From: Enterobacter cancerogenus
Lineage (GTDB): Bacteria > Pseudomonadota > Gammaproteobacteria > Enterobacterales > Enterobacteriaceae
Direction of reading: 5' to 3'
DNA length: 64,000 bases
Assembly: GCF_019047785.1 (NCBI RefSeq)
Contig: NZ_CP077290.1
Coordinates: forward strand, 1,550,001 to 1,614,000
Under the pieces are notes generated by a model that saw nothing but the letters and a program-made list of their open reading frames with translations, was not told the origin of the DNA and ran no database searches. The position numbers and the translations under genes were made by a program. Of the stretch, positions 1 through 11,924 are shown in pieces. How positions within the stretch are numbered: the stretch's first letter is position 1; every line of letters starts with the position of its first letter.

Positions 1-142
1 CCTAAATGAAACAGTGTTACTCACGGCGCGCAGAGAGTCGGTCAAGGTAACAATTGTTTAACCTTTAACCAGGCGTGCCTGTGCTCGAAAACGGTCGAAT
101 TTACTGGCTGCGGACAATAATTGCAACAGCAAGGATAAGGGT
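1..142. other. Left-edge intergenic segment downstream of ybaN
   Basis: No gene is seen. In E. coli, apt follows ybaN in the same direction, so this stretch probably holds the apt leader or promoter on the minus strand, with apt itself outside the window. An imperfect palindrome centred on AACAATTGTT lies near 46-63. No terminator was recognised. Confidence 0.4.
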
Positions 143-520
143 TCAGTGCTTTTGTTGCTTTTCATCAACCACGGGGATCCGCCACATAAAGATCAGCAGG
201 CAGGTGAGGATCGCCAGCAGCAGGATGCGCACCCACAGCATGTTGACCAGCCACAGTGAAATGGCGAAGGTGACAAGAATGACCGCAATCGCGCGCGGCT
301 TGGCCCCGGGCGGCATTGCGCGGTGCTGTTGCCAGTGACGCAGATAGCCGCCAAACCACGAGCGATACAGCAGCCAGTGGTGAAAACGCGGCGACGAGCG
401 GGCGAAGCACCAGGCCGCCAGCAGGATAAACGGCGTCGTCGGGAGCAAGGGCAAAACCACGCCCAGCGTGCCGAGGACTACCGCGAGCCAGCCAATGATG
501 ATTAAAATAGTACGCTGCAT
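143..520 (-). CDS. ybaN: YbaN, DUF454 inner-membrane protein
   Basis: A 125-residue inner-membrane protein of the DUF454 family with no established biochemical role. The N-terminal third is a long hydrophobic stretch holding the family core LPTTPFILLAAWCFARSS. A second pair of hydrophobic segments lies near residues 75-115, so three to four membrane spans are likely. The ATG at 520 gives the E. coli length; a longer reading from 538 adds six unsupported residues. It is divergent from priC (50 bp apart), the same arrangement as in E. coli. Identification is firm, function unknown. Confidence 0.93.
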   Translation of the reverse strand: MQRTILIIIGWLAVVLGTLGVVLPLLPTTPFILLAAWCFARSSPRFHHWLLYRSWFGGYLRHWQQHRAMPPGAKPRAIAVILVTFAISLWLVNMLWVRILLLAILTCLLIFMWRIPVVDEKQQKH

Positions 521-570
521 AATGCGAATCGTTATCAAACTGAACGGCTACTTTACCACTGGAGAGCGTA

Positions 571-1098
571 TTGAAAACAGCCTTGCTTCTGGAGACGCTG
601 CAAAATCAGCTGACGGCCCTGCGGGCTCAGGCCACGCCGCTGATGGGCCATGCCACGCTGAAGCCGCGCTTTGACAGGCAGCTCTTTCGTACCCGCAGCA
701 CCTTAATTCAGGATTATCTCGCGGAATCCCAGACCCATCTCGACGAGCTGCGCCATGCTGTAGAGAGCGGGCAGCATGAACAGGTGGCCTGGCTTGCGGC
801 GCATCTTACCGAGCAAATCACCGCCCTGCACCGTGAAATTGCCGCCTGGCCGCTGCGCGTCTGGGACACCGCCTCCCCGGGCCTCGGAAAATGGCAGCGC
901 AAGCGGCTGGAGAACCAGGAGTTCGAGCGCCGTCTGTTTGAGATGAAACGCGAGCGCGAGACGCGGCTTAACGCCGCCGAAACGCTTGAAGAACAGCAGT
1001 TATTGATGCGCGAAATTACCGCGCTGGAAGGGCGTATCGTCCGCTGTCGTCAGGCGCTGGACGAGATTGAACGCGTCATTGAACGGTTGACCCGCTAA
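571..1098 (+). CDS. priC: PriC, primosomal replication protein N''
   Basis: Restart primosome protein that binds SSB and abandoned forks with gaps and helps load DnaB without PriA. The 175 residues match E. coli PriC in length and in blocks such as MKTALLLE, WQRKR and FERRL; it is highly helical and rich in Arg, Gln and Glu. The start is a TTG at 571, preceded by GGAGAG at proper spacing; no ATG in frame gives the family N terminus. rsmS follows after 12 bases, so the two are likely co-transcribed. Residues 90-150 differ notably from K-12, as expected for this variable protein. Confidence 0.93.
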   Translation: MKTALLLETLQNQLTALRAQATPLMGHATLKPRFDRQLFRTRSTLIQDYLAESQTHLDELRHAVESGQHEQVAWLAAHLTEQITALHREIAAWPLRVWDTASPGLGKWQRKRLENQEFERRLFEMKRERETRLNAAETLEEQQLLMREITALEGRIVRCRQALDEIERVIERLTR

Positions 1099-1110
1099 CA
1101 GGAGCAGGAC

Positions 1111-1269
1111 ATGTCACTCGAGAATGCACCCGATGAGGTCAAGCTGGCCGTGGATTTGATTATGCTGCTGGAGGATCACGCTATTCCGGCAGAGACGGTG
1201 CTGAAGGCGCTGGAGATTGTTAAGCGGGATTTTGAGGGAAAATTACCCTCACCCCGGCCCTCTCCCTGA
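1111..1269 (+). CDS. rsmS: RsmS (YbaM), small DUF2496 protein
   Basis: A 52-residue protein starting [17 protein letters not shown], clearly E. coli YbaM/RsmS, a small cytosolic protein of the DUF2496 family. A strong ribosome site (AGGAGCAGG) precedes the ATG, and priC ends 12 bases upstream. The first 43 residues follow the family. The last nine residues (KLPSPRPSP) and the TGA stop are encoded inside a repeat-like hairpin (1247-1278), replacing the charged tail of the K-12 protein. Function is poorly defined: the name derives from a link to Rsm regulation of secreted enzymes in Pectobacterium. Confidence 0.9.
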   Translation: MSLENAPDEVKLAVDLIMLLEDHAIPAETVLKALEIVKRDFEGKLPSPRPSP

Positions 1270-1278
1270 GGGAGAGGG
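1247..1278. repeat. CCCTC-rich intergenic hairpin repeat
   Basis: The sequence begins CCCTCACCCCGG and continues as a perfect 9-bp stem, CCCTCTCCC (1258-1266) and GGGAGAGGG (1270-1278), around a three-base loop TGA. This resembles the dispersed CCCTCACCC...GGGAGAGGG intergenic element common in Klebsiella and Enterobacter. It lies between convergent rsmS and mscK and could terminate either, but lacks a clear T-tract. The loop TGA is the rsmS stop codon. Confidence 0.7.
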
Positions 1279-1296
1279 GGTAAACATCAGCAGATG

Positions 1297-4200
1297 TTAA
1301 GCGGGAGTGGGGTCGTCACCCTTCATCTCGCGCTTCACTTCCGTATATTCCTCACCTTTTTCATTGCGCAGGTGAACCTCAAGCTGGTTGAAGGCGATAT
1401 TGATGTCGTTTTCACGGCACAGGCGATCGATGGCGCGGTTCAGTTCGTCCACGGTGTAGCTGCGATCGCGCAGTTCGCGCACGTACAGACGCAGCTCGTG
1501 ATCCAGGGTGCTCGGCCCGAAGGTGGTGAAGAACACCGCCGGCGCAGGATCGTGCATCACTTTCGGATGATCGGCCGCCGCTTTCAACAGCACCTCTTTC
1601 ACTTTATCCAGATCGGATCCGTAGGCCACGCCGAGGCGGATCACCACGCGGGTGGTGGTATCGGAGAGTGACCAGTTGATCAGGCGCTCGGTGACGAACG
1701 CTTTGTTCGGGATAATCACCTCTTTGCGATCGAAGTCGGTGATGGTGGTCGCACGGATACGGATCTTACTGACGGTACCGGAGAAGGTGCCGATGGTGAC
1801 GGTATCGCCAATGCGCACCGGACGTTCAAACAGGATAATCAGGCCGGAGACGAAGTTACCGAAGATCTCCTGCAGACCAAAGCCCAGACCGACCGAGAGC
1901 GCCGCTGCCAGCCACTGCAGTTTATCCCACGCCACCCCCAGGGAGCCGAAGACGGTCATGGCACCCACGATGATAATCACGTAGTTGAGGATGGTAGTGA
2001 TGGCATACGATGCCCCCTGGCGCAGGTTGAGCCGCGACAGGACCAGCACCTCCAGCAACCCCGGCAAGTTGCGAATCAAGGCCCAGGCGATAACCAGCGA
2101 GACCAGCGCAAAGAGCAGGCTGCCCATGGTCACACTCTTCATCACCGTGGCGCCGGCCTCGGTCGCGTTGTACTGCCAGAGCGTGATGCTGTCGAGATAG
2201 GCAAACACGGTGATCAAATCAGACCAGATGGCCCAGAACATCACTGCAAACAGCGCCACCATCACCAGCATGGTAATACGCATGGTCTGCTGGTTAACCT
2301 GCTCCAGGGCGATGGTCGGTTCTTCCTGCGGTTCAGCGCCTTCCGCCCCCTCCTTCACCTGATGCTGGCGACGGGCGATAGCACGACGGTAGGCGATACG
2401 CCGCGCCGCCACGCTCAGGCCACGCAGCACGGTCTGGAACAGCAGGTTCCAGAGAATCACCAGATACACCGTTTCAATCCAGCGGCCCGACAGGCGCAGC
2501 GTGGTGTAGAAGTAGCCCGTTGCGGTCAGCACCATCAGCGCCAGCGGAATAATCGCCAGCACCGTGACGGTGACCAGACGCAGGTTGTGCGACTCTTTAT
2601 CGCGCCAGCTGTCGCGGCACATCGGCCACATCAGAACGGCAATCAGCAGCAGGTTAAGCATGATGACCAGCTGCCCCAGCACATCATCCATCAGATGAAG
2701 CGGGGAAAGCTCGGCCACGACCGACCAGAAGTGCAGCGGCAGCAGCGCAAGGCTGATGCGCACAATCTGGCGACGCCAGTGGCTGGTGAGCGCCTCCGGC
2801 ATGTTGAAGTGACGCACCGCCACGCCGTCTTTTTCCAGCACCTTCCAGCACAGGCCAAACACGAGCCAGAACAGCGCCAGCTTTTTGCTGAATGCCCACA
2901 GCAGGTCGCTGATATTGAGCTGCATGGTGAGCAGGATCAGCCCGGCCGCCAGAATCAACAGGCAGACCGGCAGCGCGCGGATAAGGTCAATCAGGATCGC
3001 TTTCGGGGTGTGCAGCTGGCTGTCGTTGCGCAGTTGCCCCACTTCGGATGCCAGCTTCGCCTGGTATTTTTTCAGCCAGCCCAGACGCCAGCGAATTAAT
3101 CCGGCAATCAGCAGCAGCGGCAACCCCGCCAGGAAAGCAATCATCACCGCGGGCCAGGCTTTCTCCCAGTTGACGGTAATTTTCATGCTCTTGATCTGGG
3201 TCTTCAGGCTTTCCGGGAAGGATTTAACCCACTCCCAGTCCATCGGCTTGTTGCTGTTCACCCAGAAAATCTGCTGGGTCAAAATCTCCTGCAGGTTTTT
3301 CGAAACGCTCACCAGCTGCTGCTGGTTAATTTGCAGGTTGATGGCCATCATCAGCTGGTTGCCAAGCTGTTTGTTGAGCTGGTCGAGCAGCTCGCGGCGC
3401 ATATCCACCACTTGCAACAGCGCATCGTGTACTTCGCCGTTAACGTCTGCGGAGTGCCCTTCTTCCACTTTGGCGACGAACGCGTCGCTCTGGAAAAGCG
3501 CGTCGCGCTGCTGGTTCACGTCAAACTGCTCCAGACGTAAATCGGCGATGCGGTTGGTCATGTCCTCCAGCTCGTCGGCGGACGGCAACGTCTGCTGTTG
3601 CTGGTAGAGAATACGCGAGAGCAGAAGGCTGCCTTTCAGCACCGCGATCTGCTCTTTGATGTTACGTTCGGCCTGCAGGGCGCGATCGAGCCAGTTTTTG
3701 ACTCGGATATTTTGCTGCACCAGCGTGTTGCCGCTCTCGGTTGCCACAATCAGGCGCTGGCTGAGCTGATGGTTAATCTCCAGCTCTTGCTTCACCAGAG
3801 GATTTTCCTGAATGCGGGCCGTTTCGTCTGGCGATACCGCCTCCTGCGCCGTTTTTTCCGTCAGCGTCAGGCGCTTACTGTTCACTGCTTCCTGCAGCAG
3901 CTGGAGCTGGTGTTCAAGGCGGTTGATATTGGCCGTGACGTAATCCCGCTGTTTTTGCAGGGTGTCCTGCAGCACCGTGTTCCCTTCCAGGCTTTTACGC
4001 TGCTGTTCAATCTCCGCGTTGAGCAAATTCTGCTGGATGAGCAGCAGCGTTTGCTGAGTGGGACGCAGCGCCCCTTCGCCCACGGTGGTGCCGTTCAGAC
4101 GGTTGCGGATCTCCTGCAACTGTTGCGAGGCGGAGTACATCGCATTTTGCACGCGCTCAGGCTGGGTTTGCAGCGAGACAAGCTGGCTGTTATAGGTCGA

Positions 4201-4650
4201 GAGATCGGACTGCGCCGTTTGCAGGTCGTCCAACAGCTGCGCCACGCGCGATTCAAGCTGACGCAGTGAGAGCGAGGCGAGCGTTTTGCGGGTTTCGTCA
4301 TCGTTATCCACGTCGCTCAGCGCACTCAGGGCATCCATCGCTTTGCGCATGTTGTCCGGTGCCTGCGCCACTTTCTGACGCAGCTGGGTCGTTTCGGCTT
4401 TGACGCGCTCGATTTTGTCCAGTGTTTCCAGCGTCTCCGTCAGATCGCCCTGAACGAGCTTCTCCTGAGGCGATAACTCTTTTTGTTTGTTGAGGGTTTC
4501 CAGCTGCGACTGAATGTCGGCACGCGTCGGAATATCACTGGAATTGTCTGCACGAGCATGCGCGAAAGGCGCAACCGTGAAAAAAATCAGGATGGCAAAA
4601 AGTAAAGCAATAACAGCGTCTTGCGAGCGATAGGTGTGCAGCATAGTCAT
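1297..4650 (-). CDS. mscK: MscK (KefA), potassium-dependent mechanosensitive channel
   Basis: Large inner-membrane channel releasing solutes on hypo-osmotic shock; in E. coli gating depends on external K+. The ATG at 4650 gives MTMLHTYRS and 1117 residues, as in K-12 (1120); the longer open frame to 4821 lacks the signal at its start. Order: a cleavable signal ending near AHARA, a long periplasmic coiled-coil domain (about 40-470) rich in Gln and Leu, some eleven membrane spans (about 490-900), then the MscS core with the TM3 helix motif LSVGLGFGLQEIFGNFVSG and a cytosolic beta/alpha domain. It is convergent with rsmS and next to acrR on the same strand. Confidence 0.96.
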   Translation of the reverse strand: MTMLHTYRSQDAVIALLFAILIFFTVAPFAHARADNSSDIPTRADIQSQLETLNKQKELSPQEKLVQGDLTETLETLDKIERVKAETTQLRQKVAQAPDNMRKAMDALSALSDVDNDDETRKTLASLSLRQLESRVAQLLDDLQTAQSDLSTYNSQLVSLQTQPERVQNAMYSASQQLQEIRNRLNGTTVGEGALRPTQQTLLLIQQNLLNAEIEQQRKSLEGNTVLQDTLQKQRDYVTANINRLEHQLQLLQEAVNSKRLTLTEKTAQEAVSPDETARIQENPLVKQELEINHQLSQRLIVATESGNTLVQQNIRVKNWLDRALQAERNIKEQIAVLKGSLLLSRILYQQQQTLPSADELEDMTNRIADLRLEQFDVNQQRDALFQSDAFVAKVEEGHSADVNGEVHDALLQVVDMRRELLDQLNKQLGNQLMMAINLQINQQQLVSVSKNLQEILTQQIFWVNSNKPMDWEWVKSFPESLKTQIKSMKITVNWEKAWPAVMIAFLAGLPLLLIAGLIRWRLGWLKKYQAKLASEVGQLRNDSQLHTPKAILIDLIRALPVCLLILAAGLILLTMQLNISDLLWAFSKKLALFWLVFGLCWKVLEKDGVAVRHFNMPEALTSHWRRQIVRISLALLPLHFWSVVAELSPLHLMDDVLGQLVIMLNLLLIAVLMWPMCRDSWRDKESHNLRLVTVTVLAIIPLALMVLTATGYFYTTLRLSGRWIETVYLVILWNLLFQTVLRGLSVAARRIAYRRAIARRQHQVKEGAEGAEPQEEPTIALEQVNQQTMRITMLVMVALFAVMFWAIWSDLITVFAYLDSITLWQYNATEAGATVMKSVTMGSLLFALVSLVIAWALIRNLPGLLEVLVLSRLNLRQGASYAITTILNYVIIIVGAMTVFGSLGVAWDKLQWLAAALSVGLGFGLQEIFGNFVSGLIILFERPVRIGDTVTIGTFSGTVSKIRIRATTITDFDRKEVIIPNKAFVTERLINWSLSDTTTRVVIRLGVAYGSDLDKVKEVLLKAAADHPKVMHDPAPAVFFTTFGPSTLDHELRLYVRELRDRSYTVDELNRAIDRLCRENDINIAFNQLEVHLRNEKGEEYTEVKREMKGDDPTPA

Positions 4651-4762
4651 GAATATGATGTCTGAGGATGACCGAAAATAGTCCGGCGTGAAGGATATCA
4701 CGCCCGTCAGACGCAGAATAGCGCGAACATTCTCACTCCCGCGCAGAATACGGCTGAAGGGT

Positions 4763-5416
4763 TCAGGCAGACAACGGTACGGAATCGTCGCGAAGCGTTG
4801 GGCAGTACTGGCACATTTCAAGCAGGATGGCGACGTAGCTGCGCGCTTCCGCTTTCAGGTCAAAAGACTGGGGCGCGAAAAGCCAATTTTCCATCAGCCC
4901 GGAAATATAGCTGCGCATCAGGATCGCCGCGCGGCGGGTCAGTAAATTGGCGGGCAACAATTTTGCCTGCATGCATTGATTTAACGTGTATTCTATGCGG
5001 TCATAGCTCTCCAGACACAGGCTGCGCTGCGCCTGCTGGACAACGGCCATTTCGCCAACAAACTCACATTTGTGAAAAATGATCTCCATCATCAGGCGAC
5101 GGCGCTCTTCAACTACCGTTGCTTCAAGGATATATACTAATATCTCTCTTAATACTGAGAGTGGATCGTCGGGGAATTTTGCCCGATACTCAGTCTCAAG
5201 ATCGCTAATGCTGGACTCTGATAGCTCCCAGATTTCACCGAACAGATCTGACTTGTCTTTAAAATGCCAGTAAATCGCTCCCCGCGTGACACCCGCGGCC
5301 TGAGCAATCTGCGCCAGCGAGGTTGACGAAACACCCTGCTGTGAAAACAAACGCATTGCCACATCAAGAATGTGTTGTCGGGTTTCCAGCGCTTGTTGTT
5401 TGGTTTTTCGTGCCAT
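4763..5416 (-). CDS. acrR: AcrR, TetR-family repressor of acrAB
   Basis: A 217-residue TetR repressor that releases its operator when it binds hydrophobic or cationic drugs. The N-terminal helix-turn-helix (about 10-55) includes [21 protein letters not shown], essentially that of E. coli AcrR; the rest is the helical ligand-binding and dimer domain. The C-terminal few residues (DDSVPLSA) differ from K-12. It is divergent from acrA, with the shared operator 29 bp upstream of its ATG. It appears intact, with no truncation or frameshift of the kind seen in efflux-overproducing isolates. Confidence 0.97.
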   Translation of the reverse strand: MARKTKQQALETRQHILDVAMRLFSQQGVSSTSLAQIAQAAGVTRGAIYWHFKDKSDLFGEIWELSESSISDLETEYRAKFPDDPLSVLREILVYILEATVVEERRRLMMEIIFHKCEFVGEMAVVQQAQRSLCLESYDRIEYTLNQCMQAKLLPANLLTRRAAILMRSYISGLMENWLFAPQSFDLKAEARSYVAILLEMCQYCPTLRDDSVPLSA

Positions 5417-5444
5417 ACGTCAGTGAATTTACAGGAGTCAGATT

Positions 5445-5468
5445 TACATACATTTGTGAATGTATGTA
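5445..5468. promoter_or_regulatory. AcrR operator between acrR and acrA
   Basis: A 24-bp inverted repeat, TACATACATT TGTGAATGTATGTA, with arms TACATACATT and AATGTATGTA. It equals the known E. coli AcrR binding site and sits in the 141-bp divergent region, where it can govern both promoters. The acrA -10 region lies just downstream (GATAATATAA near 5480). Confidence 0.92.
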
Positions 5469-5557
5469 CCATAGCATGACGATAATATAAACGCAGCAAT
5501 GGGTTTTTAAACTCAGGACCCTTGATCAATTTGAAATCGGACACTCGAGGTTTACAT

Positions 5558-6751
5558 ATGAACAAAAACAGAGGGTTAACGCCTCTGGCGGTCGTTCTGA
5601 TGCTCTCAGGCAGCTTAGCGCTTACAGGATGTGACGACAAACAGGCAGAACAAGGAGCTCAGCAGATGCCAGAAGTGGGTGTCGTGACGCTCAAATCCGA
5701 ACCTCTGCAGATGACCACCGAATTACCGGGCCGAACCAGCGCTTACCGTATTGCGGAAGTGCGTCCACAGGTAAGCGGCATCATCCTGAAACGTAACTTC
5801 ACCGAAGGCGGTGACGTGAAAGCAGGTGAGTCTCTGTATCAGATTGATCCAGCAACCTATCAGGCGTCTTATGAGAGCGCAAAAGGCGATCTGGCGAAAG
5901 CAGAAGCAGCAGCCAAGATCTCTCAGCTGACGTTGAACCGCTACAAAAAGCTGCTCGGCACGCAGTACATCAGCCAACAGGATTACGACACAGCCCTGGC
6001 CGATGCGCAGCAGACGAACGCGGCCGTTGTAGTGGCCAAAGCGGCCGTTGAGACGGCACGTATCAACCTCGCCTATACCAAAGTGACCTCCCCTATCAGC
6101 GGTCGCATTGGTAAATCTTCCGTTACGGAAGGGGCGCTGGTGCAGAACGGTCAAACCAATGCGCTGGCTACGGTGCAGCAGCTTGATCCGATCTACGTTG
6201 ACGTCACGCAGTCCAGCAACGATTTCCTGCGCCTGAAGCAAGAGCTGGCTAACGGCACGCTGAAACAGGAAAACGGCAAAGCCAAAGTGGAGCTGGTGTC
6301 CAATGACGGTATCAAGTTCCCGCAAGCAGGCACACTGGAATTTTCTGATGTGACCGTCGACCAGACCACCGGGTCCATCACCTTACGTGCGATTTTCCCG
6401 AACCCTGACAAAAATCTGCTGCCAGGTATGTTCGTGCGCGCCCGTCTGGAAGAAGGGACCAATCCTAATGCGCTGCTGGTACCACAGCAGGGTGTGACCC
6501 GTACGCCGCGTGGCGATGCGAGCGCGCTGGTTGTCGGTGCTGATGACAAAGTAGAAACACGCAACATCACCGCCACGCAGGCGATTGGCGACAAGTGGCT
6601 GGTAACGGATGGCCTGAAAGCGGGTGATCGCGTGATTATTACTGGTTTGCAAAAAGTACGTCCTGGCGCGCAGGTGAAAGCGCAGGAAGTCAAATCTGAC
6701 GATAAACAGCAAGCCGCAGCCGGTGGCCAGTCAGAACAAACCAAGTCTTAA
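5558..6751 (+). CDS. acrA: AcrA, periplasmic adaptor lipoprotein of the AcrAB-TolC pump
   Basis: Membrane-fusion protein joining AcrB to TolC. The ATG at 5558 gives 397 residues, the E. coli length, with a lipoprotein signal ending LALTGC (Cys25 lipidated). Order: barrel-sandwich (lipoyl) halves, including VRPQVSGIILKRNFTEGGDV near 60-80, an alpha-hairpin coiled coil (about 95-170, Ala/Gln-rich), a beta-barrel, and the membrane-proximal domain. acrB starts 22 bases downstream behind a GGAG ribosome site, so the two are co-transcribed. Regulation is by AcrR locally and, by analogy, by MarA/SoxS/RamA. Confidence 0.98.
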   Translation: MNKNRGLTPLAVVLMLSGSLALTGCDDKQAEQGAQQMPEVGVVTLKSEPLQMTTELPGRTSAYRIAEVRPQVSGIILKRNFTEGGDVKAGESLYQIDPATYQASYESAKGDLAKAEAAAKISQLTLNRYKKLLGTQYISQQDYDTALADAQQTNAAVVVAKAAVETARINLAYTKVTSPISGRIGKSSVTEGALVQNGQTNALATVQQLDPIYVDVTQSSNDFLRLKQELANGTLKQENGKAKVELVSNDGIKFPQAGTLEFSDVTVDQTTGSITLRAIFPNPDKNLLPGMFVRARLEEGTNPNALLVPQQGVTRTPRGDASALVVGADDKVETRNITATQAIGDKWLVTDGLKAGDRVIITGLQKVRPGAQVKAQEVKSDDKQQAAAGGQSEQTKS

Positions 6752-6770
6752 CTTAAACAGGAGCCGTTAA

Positions 6771-9920
<3,150 letters not shown>

Positions 9921-9937
9921 TACCGGTTTCACCTGAT

Positions 9938-9963
9938 AAAAAGGCCGCATTTGCGGCCTTTTT
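9938..9963 (+). terminator. Rho-independent terminator of acrAB
   Basis: Stem AAAAAGGCCGCA / TGCGGCCTTTTT with a two-base loop, followed by further T residues, beginning 18 bases after the acrB stop. Confidence 0.92.
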
Positions 9964-10430
9964 TCTTTCTGATTAAAATCAGAAATTACGCTTATTGCGG
10001 TTTTGTATATTTTCCGCCATCGTGAAAAGGCATATCATAATTAACTGAAAATTTAACAGGCGAATTTAGAATTTTTTTATTTCTATTTCTTCGCATACAT
10101 TATTAGGAACATTCCTGGTTTTTTGTGCAAGAGAGAGAGAAGTCTGAATCTGGACATCTAATGGCGTTAAGCTAACTCAATGAAACATAAGGAAGCCCTG
10201 AAAAAATAAGGTTATCGGGATAAAAAAATGCCGGCCCGAACGCACATTTGCGTAGAGGATCGCAGAGGCCGCTTTTAATTGTAATTTTTCGTAATAGCGC
10301 GGTGAAATCTTGATCAGAGTGGCTTATAGTTAGAGATATCAGGAACACAGCACCCGCGTGGCTAAGTGAGTTGTATCCATCCCGACAATGTTGTTCGGTG
10401 AGTAAGAAATCACTCAAAAGGGGATGCGCT
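9964..10430. other. Intergenic region acrB-tomB, AT-rich
   Basis: About 470 bp without a credible gene; it is AT-rich up to about 10150, and open frames here are antisense or lack ribosome sites. It should hold the tomB-hha promoter(s); a GGGGATG ribosome site precedes tomB. No conserved RNA was recognised. The AT-richness is consistent with H-NS binding upstream of hha, but that is inference. Confidence 0.5.
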
Positions 10431-10805
10431 ATGGACGAGTACTCGCCAAAAAGGCATGATATCGCGCAGTTGAAATTTCTCTGCGAATCCTTGTACCATG
10501 ACTGTCTTGCCAATCTTGATGAAAGTAACCATGGGTGGGTTAACGACCCCACCTCGGCCATCAATTTGCAGCTTAATGAGCTGATAGAGCATATCGCCAC
10601 CTTCGCACTTAATTATAAAATTAAGTACAATGAAGATAATAAGCTGATTGAGCAAATTGATGAATATCTGGATGACACCTTTATGTTGTTCAGCAGTTAC
10701 GGCATTAACGCACAGGATTTGCAGAAATGGCGTAAATCAGGAAATCGGCTATTCCGTTGTTTCATCAATGCAAGTCGAGCTAATCCTGTTAGCCTTTCCT
10801 GTTAA
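10431..10805 (+). CDS. tomB: TomB, Hha toxicity-modulating antitoxin
   Basis: A 124-residue protein matching E. coli TomB (YbaJ) through its length, beginning MDEYSPKRHDIAQLKFLCE. With Hha it forms a toxin-antitoxin-like pair affecting biofilm and conjugation; TomB is reported to oxidise and destabilise Hha. The conserved Cys18 (in LCE) is present. The ATG at 10431 has AAAAGGGGATG upstream; a longer reading from 10371 lacks family support. hha follows after 27 bases in the same operon. Confidence 0.95.
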   Translation: MDEYSPKRHDIAQLKFLCESLYHDCLANLDESNHGWVNDPTSAINLQLNELIEHIATFALNYKIKYNEDNKLIEQIDEYLDDTFMLFSSYGINAQDLQKWRKSGNRLFRCFINASRANPVSLSC

Positions 10806-10832
10806 AATTATTACAATGACTAAGGTGAATTT

Positions 10833-11051
10833 ATGTCTGAAAAACCATTAACCAAGATCGATTATTTGATGCGCTTGCGACGTTGTCAGTCACTGGACAC
10901 GCTTGAACGTGTTATCGAAAAAAATAAATATGAGCTTTCTGATAACGAACTGGCTGTATTTTACTCAGCAGCGGATCATCGCCTGGCCGAGTTAACCATG
11001 AATAAGCTTTACGACAAAATACCGTCTTCCGTATGGAAATTTGTCCGTTAA
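10833..11051 (+). CDS. hha: Hha, H-NS-associated modulator of gene expression
   Basis: A 72-residue Hha/YmoA-family protein nearly identical to E. coli Hha ([17 protein letters not shown] to SSVWKF). It binds the H-NS dimerisation domain and helps silence AT-rich, often horizontally acquired DNA. The AT-rich bicistron at 23.4 kb would be a natural target. It is second in the tomB-hha operon with TAAGG as ribosome site. Confidence 0.97.
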   Translation: MSEKPLTKIDYLMRLRRCQSLDTLERVIEKNKYELSDNELAVFYSAADHRLAELTMNKLYDKIPSSVWKFVR

Positions 11052-11117
11052 TTTTTGTACCTGGCTGTAGAGTGTCTACGTCAATGTTAGTGGGATTCCC
11101 TTTCGCGTTACGCCCCC

Positions 11118-11202
11118 CTGTGTGACACACAGGTCCCCGTGTGAAGAATCACTCACAACAATGTTGTGACTATCGTCACACCTGCCTTTTGGGAACGTTC
11201 CC
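11118..11202. promoter_or_regulatory. Cluster of four short palindromes upstream of maa
   Basis: Within 85 bp lie four palindromes: CTGTGTGACACACAG (11118-11132), CACAACAATGTTGTG (11154-11168), GTGACTATCGTCAC (11167-11180) and the perfect 12-mer GGGAACGTTCCC (11191-11202). The last has the AACGTT core typical of LacI-family operators. They fill the hha-maa gap and may be regulator sites for maa or a folded leader. No regulator is identified. Confidence 0.45.
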
Positions 11203-11256
11203 TTTATGTTGAATTCCTTTTACCTTAAGGTCATCAACAAATGCTGAGAGGTTCCC

Positions 11257-11808
11257 ATGAGTGAAGAAAAACGAAAGATGATTGCGGGCGAGCTGTATCG
11301 CCCTGGCGATGAAACGCTACGGGCCGATCGGTTGCGCGCGCGTCATCTGCTGCATCGTTATAACCACACCGCACCTGATGAGAAAGCAGAACGCACGGCC
11401 TTGCTGAAGCAACTGCTGGGGCAAAGCGAAGGCGCATATATAGAGCCGAGCTTTCGGTGTGACTATGGCTACAACATTTTTCTGGGCAACGATTTTTACG
11501 CCAACTTTGACTGCGTGATGTTAGACGTCTGCCCTGTCCATATTGGCGATAACTGTATGCTTGCACCGGGCGTGCATATCTATACGGCCACCCACCCGCT
11601 GGATCCGACAGAGCGTAATAGCGGGGCTGAATATGGCAAACCGGTGACCATCGGCAACAACGTCTGGATTGGCGGACGCGCGGTAATCAACCCTGGCGTG
11701 ACGATCGGCGATAACGCGGTGATCGCCTCCGGCGCAGTCGTGGTTAAAGACGTTCCGGCGAATGCCGTGGTGGGCGGTAACCCGGCGAAGATCATTAAGA
11801 TGCTGTAA
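11257..11808 (+). CDS. maa: Maltose O-acetyltransferase
   Basis: A 183-residue hexapeptide-repeat acetyltransferase that transfers acetyl from acetyl-CoA to maltose, glucose and related sugars, a proposed detoxification of excess sugar. An N-terminal Maltose_acetyltransferase segment ([19 protein letters not shown]) is followed by left-handed beta-helix repeats with Ile/Val every six residues (about 60-180). The catalytic His lies in [13 protein letters not shown] near residue 113. Start ATG at 11257 follows GAGAGG. It is downstream of hha as in E. coli, but probably has its own promoter in the palindrome-rich gap. Confidence 0.95.
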   Translation: MSEEKRKMIAGELYRPGDETLRADRLRARHLLHRYNHTAPDEKAERTALLKQLLGQSEGAYIEPSFRCDYGYNIFLGNDFYANFDCVMLDVCPVHIGDNCMLAPGVHIYTATHPLDPTERNSGAEYGKPVTIGNNVWIGGRAVINPGVTIGDNAVIASGAVVVKDVPANAVVGGNPAKIIKML

Positions 11809-11819
11809 GCCTGCCAGAC

Positions 11820-11854
11820 GTAACTGTTATGGCTTTTCACCCCATAACTGTTAC
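11820..11854. repeat. Inverted repeat between maa and ylaC
   Basis: A 13-base inverted repeat, GTAACTGTTATGG / CCATAACTGTTAC, with one mismatched pair and a nine-base spacer. It contains a direct echo of TAACTGTTA. It has no T-tract, so it may be an operator or a weak terminator. Confidence 0.4.
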
Positions 11855-11924
11855 TTTCCTCCCCCCGGCCGCTCCCCTAAAATGAGCAGATCCCCTGTAT
11901 TTTCACGATTCATGAAGGCAAAAA

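Noticed and set aside
46..63. Imperfect palindrome GGTAACAATTGTTTAACC at the left edge
   Set aside because: Only the AACAATTGTT core is symmetric, and the neighbouring gene lies outside the window, so no role can be assigned.
5469..5500. Possible MarA/SoxS/Rob box near the acrA promoter
   Set aside because: The region resembles the E. coli acrA promoter, but I could not match the degenerate marbox consensus with confidence.
10172..10600. 142-codon open frame opposite tomB and its leader
   Set aside because: Opposes the well-supported tomB; no homology recognised and no ribosome site.
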